Positions 25,993 through 34,122 of a stretch of 64,000 bases of DNA are shown in pieces. Position numbers and translations under genes: made by a program. Below the pieces are notes generated by a model that searched no databases, was not told the DNA's origin, and was given only the letters and a program-made list of their open reading frames with translations. Within the stretch, counting starts at the first letter, position 1, and the number at the start of each line of letters is the position of its first letter. The stretch comes from JAZIHH01 sp036678685 (GTDB lineage: Bacteria > Bacillota > UBA4882 > UBA10575), in contig JAZIHH010000020.1 of assembly GCA_036678685.1 (NCBI GenBank), positions 62,001 to 126,000 on the forward strand, read 5' to 3'.

Positions 25993-26538
25993 ATGAAGAA
26001 AACCACCGGCCTTGTTCTTCTTGTTTTAATCTTAATTTTATTGGTCCTGGCGGCGATTTACTTTTTCACCGTTCCCTACCGGAACGTGCGCCCGGATGAA
26101 CCTAAGTTACCTGCGGAACTGGAGGTAACTCTGTACTTTGCCAATCAGGAGTATATCGAAACCGGCAATGAGGAGTTGGCAAAGATCCTGCCGGTATCGA
26201 GGAGAGTCGCGACGGGAGGGAGCAGGGAGCAACTGGTGGCGGCAGTCTTGGAGGAATTGAGAACGCCCCCGCCCGACAGCGGGTTGACCACCGCCCTCCA
26301 TAGGGAATTAAAAATTACCGGTGTCCGGGTGGAAGGGAACACGGCCTTTGTGGATTTTGACGCCGAAAATTTGCACGGAGGTTCCCTGGAAGAAATTCTG
26401 TTGGTGGGACAGATTGTCAAAACCCTTACCGGTCTTGTTGATATCGAACAAGTACAGTTTTTGGTCAACGGCGAACGCCGGGACACTTTGATGGGGCATA
26501 TCGGCACCCATGAACCCCTCGGCCGGGAAGATATATGA
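25993..26538 (+). CDS. GerMN-domain lipoprotein-like spore protein
   Basis: This 181-residue protein has one N-terminal membrane anchor (about residues 6-27, no lipobox Cys) and one GerMN domain. Family features are VTLYFANQEYIE, VLEELRTPPPDSGLTTAL and VRVEGNTAFVDFDAENLHGG. GerM is a ring-forming spore protein of the mother-cell to forespore channel; it has two such domains, while this one has a single copy. The ATG follows AAGGAGGTG. Its role here is likely in sporulation or germination but cannot be fixed further. Confidence 0.85.
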   Translation: MKKTTGLVLLVLILILLVLAAIYFFTVPYRNVRPDEPKLPAELEVTLYFANQEYIETGNEELAKILPVSRRVATGGSREQLVAAVLEELRTPPPDSGLTTALHRELKITGVRVEGNTAFVDFDAENLHGGSLEEILLVGQIVKTLTGLVDIEQVQFLVNGERRDTLMGHIGTHEPLGREDI

Positions 26539-26627
26539 AAATTTTTTTGCTTCTCACCGGTGAAGACCAGTTTTTTTTCTAGCCAAAAAAGGAAAAATCG
26601 ATTATAATTATATAATTATAAGCAAGT

Positions 26628-26646
26628 ATTATGAGTAACTCATAAT
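26628..26646 (+). promoter_or_regulatory. perfect palindrome upstream of the FapR-like gene
   Basis: ATTATGAGT, one central base, then its exact complement ACTCATAAT. It lies 20 bp before the start of a FapR-like regulator and after a very AT-rich stretch with several TATAAT-like strings. FapR boxes are also short palindromes of about 17 bp but usually hold a GGTAC/GTACC centre, which this lacks. It is a likely self-regulatory operator. Confidence 0.55.
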
Positions 26647-26665
26647 TTTATAGGAAGGCTGGAGA

Positions 26666-27262
26666 ATGAAGGCAGGAAAAAGTAAAAAGCAGGAACGGCA
26701 GAAAGCCCTGCTCCAACTGGTGGAAGAGAACCCCCTGCTTACCGACGAAGAATTGGCCCGCCGGCTGGGGGTGAGCGTGCAAACAATCCGTTTGGACCGG
26801 ATGGCTTTAGGTCTTCCGCCGCTGAAGGAGAGATCTCAGCGTCTGGCTTCGCGTTTTATCGGTGGCGAAGAGACGCCGGCCGGACGGGAGGTGGTGGGAG
26901 AGCTTCTCTATTGTGAACCGGGAGTCGGGGGGCTTTCCCGCTTGGAGACCAGGAGGGAGATGCGGCTGAGCCGGTATGATGTGGTGCGGGGGCATTATCT
27001 TTTTGCCCAGGCCAATTCTTTGGCGGTGGGAGTAGTGAAAGCCGCCCACGCTTTGACTGCCTCAGCCAAAGTGGACTTTCTGCGTCCGGTCCACTCCGGC
27101 TCGGTCCTCCTGGCCCGGGCCCGGATCGTCAAGCAGGAAGCCAGGAAGTATTGGGTACAGGTGGTGACGACGGTAGAAGGGGAAAAGGTTTTTCAGGGTG
27201 AATTTTTAGTGGTCGGACTGGAGAAAGTTCCGGCAGCCCCGGGTGAAAGCAGGGAAAAGTAG
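26666..27262 (+). CDS. FapR-like transcription regulator (paralogue 1)
   Basis: This 198-residue protein has an N-terminal helix-turn-helix (NPLLTDEELARRLGVSVQTI) and a C-terminal hotdog fold that in FapR binds malonyl-CoA. The ligand-domain signature VRGHYLFAQANSLAVGVVKA is well kept. A second paralogue lies at 61286-61891. Here it stands 75 bp before an acyl-CoA dehydrogenase and etf genes, so it may control fatty-acid breakdown rather than synthesis. Its operator (26628-26646) differs from the one in front of the second copy. The bound ligand is not known. Confidence 0.85.
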   Translation: MKAGKSKKQERQKALLQLVEENPLLTDEELARRLGVSVQTIRLDRMALGLPPLKERSQRLASRFIGGEETPAGREVVGELLYCEPGVGGLSRLETRREMRLSRYDVVRGHYLFAQANSLAVGVVKAAHALTASAKVDFLRPVHSGSVLLARARIVKQEARKYWVQVVTTVEGEKVFQGEFLVVGLEKVPAAPGESREK

Positions 27263-27337
27263 ACGGGGATTGACGGTTTTATTCTCCGTTTTGACCCGCG
27301 GGAGAAGAAAGGTTTTAGAAGTTGGGAGGTTTAAAAG

Positions 27338-28498
27338 ATGGATTATTTTCTCAATGAAATACAACAAGAGATTAAAGATTTGGCGCACCGGATCGCCGAG
27401 GAGAAGGTGCGGCCGGTGGTTCAGGAATTGGATGAAAAAGGGGAATTCCCCTGGGAGATCATGAAGGTCCTGGCCGATGCCGACCTGTTCGGGGTCTATA
27501 TCCCTGAAGAATACGGCGGCCTGGGCGGCGGGGTTTTCGAACAAGCCCTGGTGATCGAGGAGTTGAGCCGGGTCTGCAGTGCCGTGGCCGTCAGCTACGC
27601 CGCCAGCGGGTTGGGGGCGATTCCCATCCTTCTCTACGGGACGGAGGAACAGAAACAAAAGTATATCCCGGATATTGCCGCCGGCAGGAAATTGGCCGCC
27701 TTCGGCCTCACGGAAGCCAATGCCGGCAGCGATGCCGCCGCCATTGAAACCACGGCGGTTCTGGACGGGGACGAATATGTGCTCAACGGAACGAAACAGT
27801 GGATCACCAACGGTGGGGAAGCGGAAATCTACACGGTGATCGCCATGACCGACAAGGCAAAAGGAAGCCGCGGGGCCAGCGCTTTTATTGTGGAAAAAGG
27901 GACCCCCGGTTTCTCCTTTGGGAAAAAAGAGAACAAGATGGGGATCAGGGCTTCGGCCACCAGGGAATTAATCTTCAACGACTGCCGGATTCCGCGGGAG
28001 AATTTGCTGGGCCGGGAAGGAATGGGCTTTATGGTGGCCATGAAAACCCTGGACCGGACCCGGCCCGGGATCGGCGCGCAGGCGGTGGGAATCGCCCAGG
28101 GCGCCCTGGAAGAGGCGGTAAAATATGCGCGGGAGCGGGTGCAGTTTGGACAACCCATCTCTTCGTTCCAGGCTATCCAGCACATGCTGGCCGATATGGC
28201 CACGCAGGTTGAAGCGGCGCGGGCCTTGGTCTATGCGACTGCCCGGATGATCGACAGCGGGGCGAAGAATTTTACCAAGGAATCGGCCATGGCCAAACTT
28301 TTTGCTTCGGATGTGGCCATGCGCGTGACCACTGACGCGGTGCAGATCTTCGGCGGGTACGGTTATATGAAGGAGTACCCGGTGGAGAAGATGATGCGGG
28401 ATGCCAAGATTACTCAGATCTATGAAGGGACCAACCAGATTCAGCGTAATATCATCGGCCTGCAGCTGGTGAAAGAGTTTGCCGGGAAGGGCCGGTAA
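27338..28498 (+). CDS. acyl-CoA dehydrogenase
   Basis: This FAD enzyme oxidises acyl-CoA to enoyl-CoA and passes electrons to electron-transferring flavoprotein. It has 386 residues, the standard length. Typical blocks are FGLTEANAGSDAAAIETTA, the C-terminal FGGYGYMKEYPVEKMMRDA and the catalytic-base region YEGTNQIQRNIIG, with the Glu of YEG as base, as in short-chain enzymes. The ATG follows TGGGAGG. The natural partners etfB and etfA lie downstream, separated by a structured repeat. The last 50 bases, including the stop, are duplicated 368 bp downstream. Chain-length preference cannot be told. Confidence 0.95.
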   Translation: MDYFLNEIQQEIKDLAHRIAEEKVRPVVQELDEKGEFPWEIMKVLADADLFGVYIPEEYGGLGGGVFEQALVIEELSRVCSAVAVSYAASGLGAIPILLYGTEEQKQKYIPDIAAGRKLAAFGLTEANAGSDAAAIETTAVLDGDEYVLNGTKQWITNGGEAEIYTVIAMTDKAKGSRGASAFIVEKGTPGFSFGKKENKMGIRASATRELIFNDCRIPRENLLGREGMGFMVAMKTLDRTRPGIGAQAVGIAQGALEEAVKYARERVQFGQPISSFQAIQHMLADMATQVEAARALVYATARMIDSGAKNFTKESAMAKLFASDVAMRVTTDAVQIFGGYGYMKEYPVEKMMRDAKITQIYEGTNQIQRNIIGLQLVKEFAGKGR

Positions 28499-28603
28499 GG
28501 GGTTTGCCGTTGATGTGACGGTTTTTGTGGGGAGTGGATTGCGGCCGGCAGGAAATGGGCTTGGGAAGCGTGATCCGCGTCGAATTTCGGCGTTGGCCGG
28601 GTG
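28449..28603 (+). repeat. 155-bp direct repeat, first copy (dehydrogenase 3' end plus left part of element)
   Basis: Bases 28449-28603 are identical to 28817-28971, an offset of 368 bp. The repeat begins 16 codons before the dehydrogenase stop, runs over the stop and includes the left 13-bp inverted repeat and 43 further bases of the element. It has the same design as the argF tail repeat. Confidence 0.97.
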
Positions 28604-28816
28604 CGGGCGCTCCTCGACATACGGGAGTATAGTCTGCGGTGCGTCCTCCCGGCCGCCTTGAACTTCTCGCGTCTGACGCTTCCGAATTGGGGCGGAAGAT
28701 GAGGGTGGCGCCCATTTCCTGCGGTTCCACCCGCAACGGCGAAGGGGGAAAGGGAGGCGGGGCCGTTGCGGAGGGACACGGCTCAGACCGGGACGGATTC
28801 GATGAATTCGATGATG
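28548..28816 (+). repeat. structured inverted-repeat element, copy B (downstream of acyl-CoA dehydrogenase)
   Basis: The core 28548-28722 is bounded by the same 13-bp inverted repeat as copy A and is also 175 bp long, with five substitutions. The following hairpin (28731-28740/28762-28771) keeps the 10-bp stem exactly, while 10 of 21 loop bases differ from copy A. The last part (28772-28800) is moderately conserved and ends GGGACGGA as in copy A. A 20-bp GAT-rich linker then leads into the duplicated gene tail. Both copies have the same orientation relative to the host gene. Confidence 0.85.
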
Positions 28817-28971
28817 ATATCATCGGCCTGCAGCTGGTGAAAGAGTTTGCCGGGAAGGGCCGGTAAGGGGTTTGCCGTTGATGTGACGGTTTTTGTGGGG
28901 AGTGGATTGCGGCCGGCAGGAAATGGGCTTGGGAAGCGTGATCCGCGTCGAATTTCGGCGTTGGCCGGGTG
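28817..28971 (+). repeat. 155-bp direct repeat, second copy (duplicated dehydrogenase tail)
   Basis: This is the exact second copy of 28449-28603. In the reading frame that starts at 28639, element sequence runs in frame into the dehydrogenase tail (IIGLQLVKEFAGKGR), which is probably accidental. It ends 24 bp before the etfB start, just ahead of the etfB ribosome site. Confidence 0.97.
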
Positions 28972-28994
28972 GCCGACGTAAAGGGAGGAAAATA

Positions 28995-29780
28995 ATGAAG
29001 ATTATCGTCTGTATTAAACAGGTTCCGGATACCACGGAAGTCAAGATTAATGAAGAGACTAATACTCTAATCCGCGAAGGAGTAGCCTCGGTCGTTAATC
29101 CTTTTGATCTGCACGCCGTGGAAGAAGGGCTTCGTCTCCGGGAAAAATACGGCGGGACGGTTACGGCGTTGTCAATGGGGCCTCCCCAGGCGGCCGAAGC
29201 ACTGCGGGAGGTCTTAAGCATGGGCGTGGACGACGCGGTCTTGCTCAGCGACCGTGCTTTTGCCGGCGCCGATACCCTGGCCACCTCTTATACCCTGGCC
29301 AAAGGGGTGCAGAAAATAGGCGGGTTTGACCTGATTATCTGCGGAAAACAGGCGATCGACGGCGATACGGCCCAGGTTGGTCCGGGATTGGCGGAAAAAC
29401 TCGGCGTCGTTCATGTCACGTATGTGAAGAAAATTCACAGCCTTGAAGACAACCGGATCACCGTGGAACGGATGACCGAAGAAGGTTCCGAGATCATCCG
29501 TTTTCCCCTGCCCGGTCTGATCACCGTTGTCAAGGAGATTAACGAACCGAGACTTCCTTCCCTCAAAGGAAAGATGCGCGCCAAAAAAGCCGAGATTCCC
29601 GTCTGGTCCCTCCAGGATGTGGAGGCCGACGAAGAGAAGACCGGTTTGAAAGGATCTCCCACTTGGGTCATGAAGATTTTTACCCCGGAATTCAGAGGCG
29701 GCGGTGAAATTCTGACCGGCGGTGTTGAAGAACAAGTGGGGAAATTGGTGCAGAAATTAAGAGAAACGAAGATCGTGTAA
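28995..29780 (+). CDS. etfB: electron transfer flavoprotein beta subunit
   Basis: This is the smaller ETF subunit, 261 residues, which accepts electrons from acyl-CoA dehydrogenase. It starts MKIIVCIKQVPDTTEVKIN and carries the signature region INEPRLPSLKGKMRAKKAEI near residue 180. ATG at 28995 has a perfect AAGGGAGG site. It is 15 bp before etfA. The structured repeat lies between it and the dehydrogenase gene, so any cotranscript from the dehydrogenase promoter must cross the folded element. Confidence 0.96.
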   Translation: MKIIVCIKQVPDTTEVKINEETNTLIREGVASVVNPFDLHAVEEGLRLREKYGGTVTALSMGPPQAAEALREVLSMGVDDAVLLSDRAFAGADTLATSYTLAKGVQKIGGFDLIICGKQAIDGDTAQVGPGLAEKLGVVHVTYVKKIHSLEDNRITVERMTEEGSEIIRFPLPGLITVVKEINEPRLPSLKGKMRAKKAEIPVWSLQDVEADEEKTGLKGSPTWVMKIFTPEFRGGGEILTGGVEEQVGKLVQKLRETKIV

Positions 29781-29795
29781 GGGGGCCCGAATCCT

Positions 29796-30995
29796 TTGAG
29801 TATCCGAATTTTAGAAGAAAAATGCATCGGCTGCGGGGTTTGTCTACCGGTCTGTCCTTTTGGGGCGATTAGCGTGGAAGACGAGAAAGCCCGGATTGAT
29901 CCCACCAAATGCAATCTCTGCGGCGCCTGCGTGACCAGTTGTGGCTTTGCAGCGGTGGAACTGCTGCAGGAAGAAAAAGAAACGGTGGATAAAAGTGAAT
30001 ACCAGGGAGTTTGGGTCTTTGCCGAGCAAAAAGAGGGGAAAATAGCTGCGGTCACTTGGGAACTCCTGGGCGAAGGAAGGAAACTGGCCGACCGTCTGGG
30101 CAGCCCGCTCAGTGCGGTTCTTTTGGGCCGGCAAATGGACGAGGCCGCCCGGGAACTTTTCTATTACGGTGCGGACCGGGTTATCCTGGCCGATTCCCCC
30201 CAGTTGGAAAATTTCCTGGAAGAACCCTATACCGAGGTGATGGTGGAAGTAATTCGCCGGTACAAACCAGCGATTGTTCTTTTGGGCGCCACCACCATCG
30301 GGCGTTCGCTGGCTCCCCGGGTCGCCGCCAGGCTGGAGACGGGTTTGACGGCCGACTGCACAGGATTGGCGATTGACGAGGAGAGTAAGAATCTCCTACA
30401 GACCAGGCCGGCTTTTGGCGGGAACCTGATGGCCACGATTCTTTGTCCCAACCACCGGCCGCAGATGGCTACCGTCCGCCCCAAGGTGTTTCCACCGGCG
30501 CGGCGGGACGAGAGCCGGAGCGGGGAGTTGATTAAGATTGATTACAGTACCCGGCGCTTGCCCCAGCGGGCGGAACTGCTGGAAATAATCAAAGGGGACG
30601 GGCCGTCCATGAACATCGCCGAAGCGGATATTGTCGTTTCCGGCGGACGGGGGCTGGGTGACCCGAAGAATTTCGCCCTTGTCCGGGAACTCGCGGAGGT
30701 ACTGGGCGGTGCGGTCGGCGCTTCCCGCGCGGTGGTCGACGCCGGCTGGATTCCCTATCCCCATCAGGTAGGACAGACGGGAAAGACCGTTTGTCCAAAA
30801 ATCTATATTGCCTGCGGGATCCACGGCGCTGTTCAGCACCTGGCGGGGATGCAGTCCTCCGGTATTATTGTAGCCATTAACAAAAATCCGGACGCCCCCA
30901 TCTTTAAAGTGGCGGATTACGGCATCGTGGGTGATGTTTGCGAGGTTATTCCCGCTTTGATCCGGGAGATTAAGAAAGTAAGAGGGGAAACCTGA
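29796..30995 (+). CDS. etfA: electron transfer flavoprotein alpha subunit with N-terminal ferredoxin domain
   Basis: This 399-residue alpha subunit has about 65 extra N-terminal residues holding two [4Fe-4S] motifs, [12 protein letters not shown] and [12 protein letters not shown]. The rest is standard EtfA, ending with the FAD-binding region [20 protein letters not shown]. The added ferredoxin suggests electron exchange with ferredoxin or another Fe-S partner, as in many anaerobic Firmicutes. TTG at 29796 follows AAGGGGG. Whether the complex bifurcates electrons cannot be told from this alone. Confidence 0.95.
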   Translation: MSIRILEEKCIGCGVCLPVCPFGAISVEDEKARIDPTKCNLCGACVTSCGFAAVELLQEEKETVDKSEYQGVWVFAEQKEGKIAAVTWELLGEGRKLADRLGSPLSAVLLGRQMDEAARELFYYGADRVILADSPQLENFLEEPYTEVMVEVIRRYKPAIVLLGATTIGRSLAPRVAARLETGLTADCTGLAIDEESKNLLQTRPAFGGNLMATILCPNHRPQMATVRPKVFPPARRDESRSGELIKIDYSTRRLPQRAELLEIIKGDGPSMNIAEADIVVSGGRGLGDPKNFALVRELAEVLGGAVGASRAVVDAGWIPYPHQVGQTGKTVCPKIYIACGIHGAVQHLAGMQSSGIIVAINKNPDAPIFKVADYGIVGDVCEVIPALIREIKKVRGET

Positions 30996-31009
30996 TTCCC
31001 CCTTTTTCT

Positions 31010-31621
31010 TTAGGACGGCGTTAAATTTTCCCATGTTACGCCGGGAAGGGCGGAAAGAGCCTGGAAAAATTCTTCCCGGTTTTTTTCCGGGATGCGGAGC
31101 TGCAAGGAGACGCGGGTCTGGTAATCGGCTTTTTCGGTAATCCCTTGATATTTATGGAGAAGCTGGTTGAGGGCGGAAAGTTGCGGGTAAGGACAGGTAA
31201 GGTTCAGGGTAAAGCTGGGGACGATCGGTCTCTTGCCGGCTTTTTCCAGAACCCGCAGGGCTACTGAGTGATAAGCATCGATTAACCCGCGTATGCCCAG
31301 CTTTTTTCCGCCGTAATACCTGGTGACCACCACCACGGTATCGGTCAGTCCCGTTTTCCAGATGGCATTGAGGATGGGCCGGCCGGCGGTGCCCGGCGGT
31401 TCGCCGTGGTCATGACAGTGGAAAAGCGGGTGTGACTCGGTACCCAGATGGTAGGCGTAACAATTATGGGTTGCCCCGGCGTGTTCCCGGCGAATTTCGG
31501 CAATGAACGCCCGGGCCTCTTCTTCCGAAGAGACCGGGGCGGCATGGCCGATAAAAACCGACTGCCGGATCTTCTCTTCCCAAACCGCACGGGCGGCGAC
31601 TGTATAATGAGTATTATTCAC
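31010..31621 (-). CDS. YigZ/IMPACT-family protein
   Basis: This 203-residue protein has an N-terminal UPF0029 domain and a C-terminal domain. The signature GEPPGTAGRPILNAI and VVVTRYYGGKKLGIRGLIDA are strongly conserved in the family. Related eukaryotic IMPACT regulates the kinase GCN2; the bacterial role is unclear, with nucleic-acid binding proposed. GTG at 31621 follows CAGGAG. It ends convergently with etfA, 14 bp apart. Confidence 0.9.
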   Translation of the reverse strand: MNNTHYTVAARAVWEEKIRQSVFIGHAAPVSSEEEARAFIAEIRREHAGATHNCYAYHLGTESHPLFHCHDHGEPPGTAGRPILNAIWKTGLTDTVVVVTRYYGGKKLGIRGLIDAYHSVALRVLEKAGKRPIVPSFTLNLTCPYPQLSALNQLLHKYQGITEKADYQTRVSLQLRIPEKNREEFFQALSALPGVTWENLTPS

Positions 31622-31765
31622 GGCTGCTCCTGTATAAAATGGTTAAATAGTTGCATAATATATTTCTTCGCTAAAACCCCTTTTATTCCTTGTCGGCGGG
31701 GATCATTTCCGGATTCTCCGGCCCGGACAGGGCTGAGGTTGGCGGGCCGGAAGGGTGGCCAAGAA

Positions 31766-31790
31766 GAAAAAATCCCCTTGCGGGGATCTT
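31766..31790 (-). terminator. terminator after tRNA-Leu
   Basis: On the minus strand ATCCCC, a GCAA loop and GGGGAT are followed by six T. It lies just after the tRNA 3' end. Confidence 0.8.
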
Positions 31791-31800
31791 CCTTTTTGTT

Positions 31801-31887
31801 TGGTGCCGAAGGCCGGACTCGAACCGGCACGCTTTTTAGGGCGGTAGATTTTGAGTCTACTGCGTCTGCCAATTCCGCCACTTCGGC
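31801..31887 (-). tRNA. tRNA-Leu (anticodon CAA)
   Basis: This 87-nt tRNA has the long variable arm of a class II tRNA. The acceptor stem is GCCGAAG/CTTCGGC, with encoded ACCA at the end. The anticodon stem GTAGA/TCTAC encloses loop CTCAAAA, giving anticodon CAA for UUG codons. The T-arm CCGGTTCGAGTCCGG is standard. Confidence 0.97.
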
Positions 31888-32047
31888 TCAATGTAATTTT
31901 AACAAAGAGAACGGGGAATGTCAAGGCTTGGGTTGATTTTCTTGCTTGTTTGGTTGCGGCCCGGGGCCCGGTAAGCACGGCCGGTGACGGCGCCGGTACC
32001 CGGGCCGGAGCGGGCGTTTCCGGAAAGCCGCTTCCGGAAAGAACGGT

Positions 32048-32073
32048 AAAAAAGGCGGTGAAAAGTCACCGCC
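32048..32073 (-). terminator. terminator-like hairpin on the minus strand, no matching gene
   Basis: On the minus strand GGCGGTGA, loop CTTT and TCACCGCC are followed by six T. No minus-strand gene lies upstream within 1.7 kb, since 32361-33740 is coded on the plus strand. It may end a small RNA starting near a TATAAT at 32200-32195. The rest of 31888-32340 holds no other supported feature. Confidence 0.5.
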
Positions 32074-32360
32074 TAAAGGAGTTCAGGTGTAAGTTCCGGT
32101 TTGGCCTCGGTGGGCCTGGTGCGGGCCGGCCGGAGAATAAAAGGTTGTTGAGAGCGTCCTTCGGTTCCGGTAGGGTCTTTACTGCTCTGGCGATATTATA
32201 ATATGCGCCGCCCTTAAAATGGGAACCGGACGAAAAGCCCGTTTTTTACCCGGGGATGCCCAGGAAAGAAGGAAGCCGCCGGAGCCTGACGAAATTAAAC
32301 AAGGGGATTGCGGCGGTGAAGAGAGAGAAAAACCGCCTTTCCCCATTGGAGGTGGCTGCC

Positions 32361-33740
32361 ATGAACAAGGAATACGACGTCATCATTGTGGGGGCCGGTC
32401 CGGCCGGGATTTTTGCCGCCATGGAACTGGCGGAAAAAACGGGTAAGATTTTAATCTTGGAGAAAGGGAAAAAACTTGCCAAAAGGTCTTGCCCGTCCAA
32501 GGAAAAACAGGTTCCCTGCTTGAAATGTCAACCCTGTTCCATTATTTGCGGCTGGGGTGGCGCCGGAACCTTCAGCGACGGCAAGCTTACCCTTTCCACG
32601 GAAGTCGGCGGTTTCCTTGACGAGTTTCTTCCCAAGGAGAAATTTGCCAAAGTCCTTCGCTATGTGGACGATTTATACATGCGGTTCGGTGCTCCGCAAG
32701 AGGTTTACGGCGGGGAAGAAGAGATTATCGGAGAAATTGAAAAAAAAGCGGTCCTTTCGGACCTCCGGTTTATTCCCTCCCGCATCCGGCATCTGGGCTC
32801 CGGGCGCACCGTTGACATCCTTCAGAACATGGAGGATTACTTGGTGGAGAAGGGAGTGGAGATCCGGTGCGAAACCAAATGTGAGCGGATTCTGGTGGAG
32901 AACGGGATCGTGACCGGGGTAAGGACGGTTCAGGGCGAGGAGTTCCGGGGGAAATTTGTGATCCTGGCTCCCGGCCGGGAGGGAGCGGAATGGTTGGGAC
33001 AGGAAGCCGCCCGGTTGGGGCTGCGGACCAGGGTCAATCCGGTGGATATTGGCGTGCGGGTGGAAGTACCGGCGGAAGTGCTGGAACCGCTGACCTCGGT
33101 CGTATACGAGGGGAAATTTATCTTTTATTCCCGTTTTTTTGAGGACCGGGTCCGCACTTTCTGCATGTGTCCCCATGGCGAGGTGGTAATGGAGAATAAC
33201 GACGGATTGATTACGGTCAACGGCCATAGCCATGCCCATAAAAAGACCCCGTATACCAATTTTGCCCTCCTGGTGAGTAAAAACTTTACCGAGCCTTTCA
33301 AGGAACCGATTAAATACGGGCGTTATGTAGCGGGTCTGGCCAACCTGCTCGGCGGCGGAGTGCTTGTTCAGCGGTTGGGAGATTTGCAGGCCGGGCGCCG
33401 GTCGACGCCGGACAGAATCGCCAAAGGCTTGGTGGAACCCACTCTTAAGGAGGCCACTCCCGGCGATCTGAGTTTGGTTTTACCCTACCGCCACCTCCGG
33501 GCTGTTTTGGAGATGCTGGAAGCCCTGGACAACATTGCTCCGGGGATCAACTCCCGGAACACCTTGCTGTACGGGGTGGAAGTAAAGTTTTACTCATCCC
33601 GCCTGGAATTAAGCAACAGCCTGGAGACAAGGATTGCGAATCTTTTTGCCGCCGGTGACGGGGCCGGCGTCACCAGAGGCTTGATGCAGGCTTCGGTTTC
33701 GGGCGTGGTCGCGGGGAGGGCCATCAGGAAGAAACTTTGA
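32361..33740 (+). CDS. FAD-dependent oxidoreductase (COG2509 type)
   Basis: This 459-residue flavoprotein has an N-terminal dinucleotide-binding motif (VIIVGAGPAGIFAAMELA, residues 7-24). A Cys-rich loop follows (KRSCPSKEKQVPCLKCQPCS), and a C-terminal AAGDGAGVTRGLMQASVSG closes the FAD site. It resembles the uncharacterised FAD-dependent dehydrogenases found across Firmicutes; the Cys group may be redox-active or bind metal. ATG at 32361 follows TTGGAGGTGG. The substrate is unknown. Confidence 0.85.
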   Translation: MNKEYDVIIVGAGPAGIFAAMELAEKTGKILILEKGKKLAKRSCPSKEKQVPCLKCQPCSIICGWGGAGTFSDGKLTLSTEVGGFLDEFLPKEKFAKVLRYVDDLYMRFGAPQEVYGGEEEIIGEIEKKAVLSDLRFIPSRIRHLGSGRTVDILQNMEDYLVEKGVEIRCETKCERILVENGIVTGVRTVQGEEFRGKFVILAPGREGAEWLGQEAARLGLRTRVNPVDIGVRVEVPAEVLEPLTSVVYEGKFIFYSRFFEDRVRTFCMCPHGEVVMENNDGLITVNGHSHAHKKTPYTNFALLVSKNFTEPFKEPIKYGRYVAGLANLLGGGVLVQRLGDLQAGRRSTPDRIAKGLVEPTLKEATPGDLSLVLPYRHLRAVLEMLEALDNIAPGINSRNTLLYGVEVKFYSSRLELSNSLETRIANLFAAGDGAGVTRGLMQASVSGVVAGRAIRKKL

Positions 33741-33782
33741 CTGTGGCGGAAGACTCCCTCCCGGGTTGTTCCCGCCCGGCCC

Positions 33783-33986
33783 TTATTCGGTCAGCCGGGA
33801 AAAGAAGGAGTAAATTAGCTCGGTGGGTTTGGGGACCGGGATATCGCGCAGGACAAGGGAGCCGTACACCGTGGCCAGCAACCATAAGAAGGCAAATACC
33901 ACCAGCGTGCGGTATTGCTGGTTCCGGAGCAAGCGGGGGACCTCGTAGAGGGCGATTAAAACCATAACTATTAACAGGCCGAACAT
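33783..33986 (-). CDS. small membrane protein, end of germination operon
   Basis: This 67-residue protein has two hydrophobic stretches (about 2-16 and 25-48) and a short polar tail. ATG at 33986 follows AAAGGAG. It lies 136 bp after the GerC-type gene on the same strand. Small two-helix proteins (GerD-, GerW- or YndH-like) are sometimes found beside germinant receptors and can modulate them; I cannot assign this one to a named family. Confidence 0.65.
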   Translation of the reverse strand: MFGLLIVMVLIALYEVPRLLRNQQYRTLVVFAFLWLLATVYGSLVLRDIPVPKPTELIYSFFSRLTE

Positions 33987-34122
33987 TTTCTCTCCTTTCC
34001 CGCACAATTAACAACTTGGCATGCGGGTTTACCGCCGGTCTCTTTACGGGATGCCGGTTCATGGGTCCCGCCAAAGGCGAACGGGGCGTCCCAATATACG
34101 GGATACGGGCAAGCCCGCGGTG

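Noticed and set aside
28639..28866. Element frame fused in frame to the dehydrogenase tail
   Set aside because: At the argF site the tail is in a different frame from the element, so the fusion is chance.
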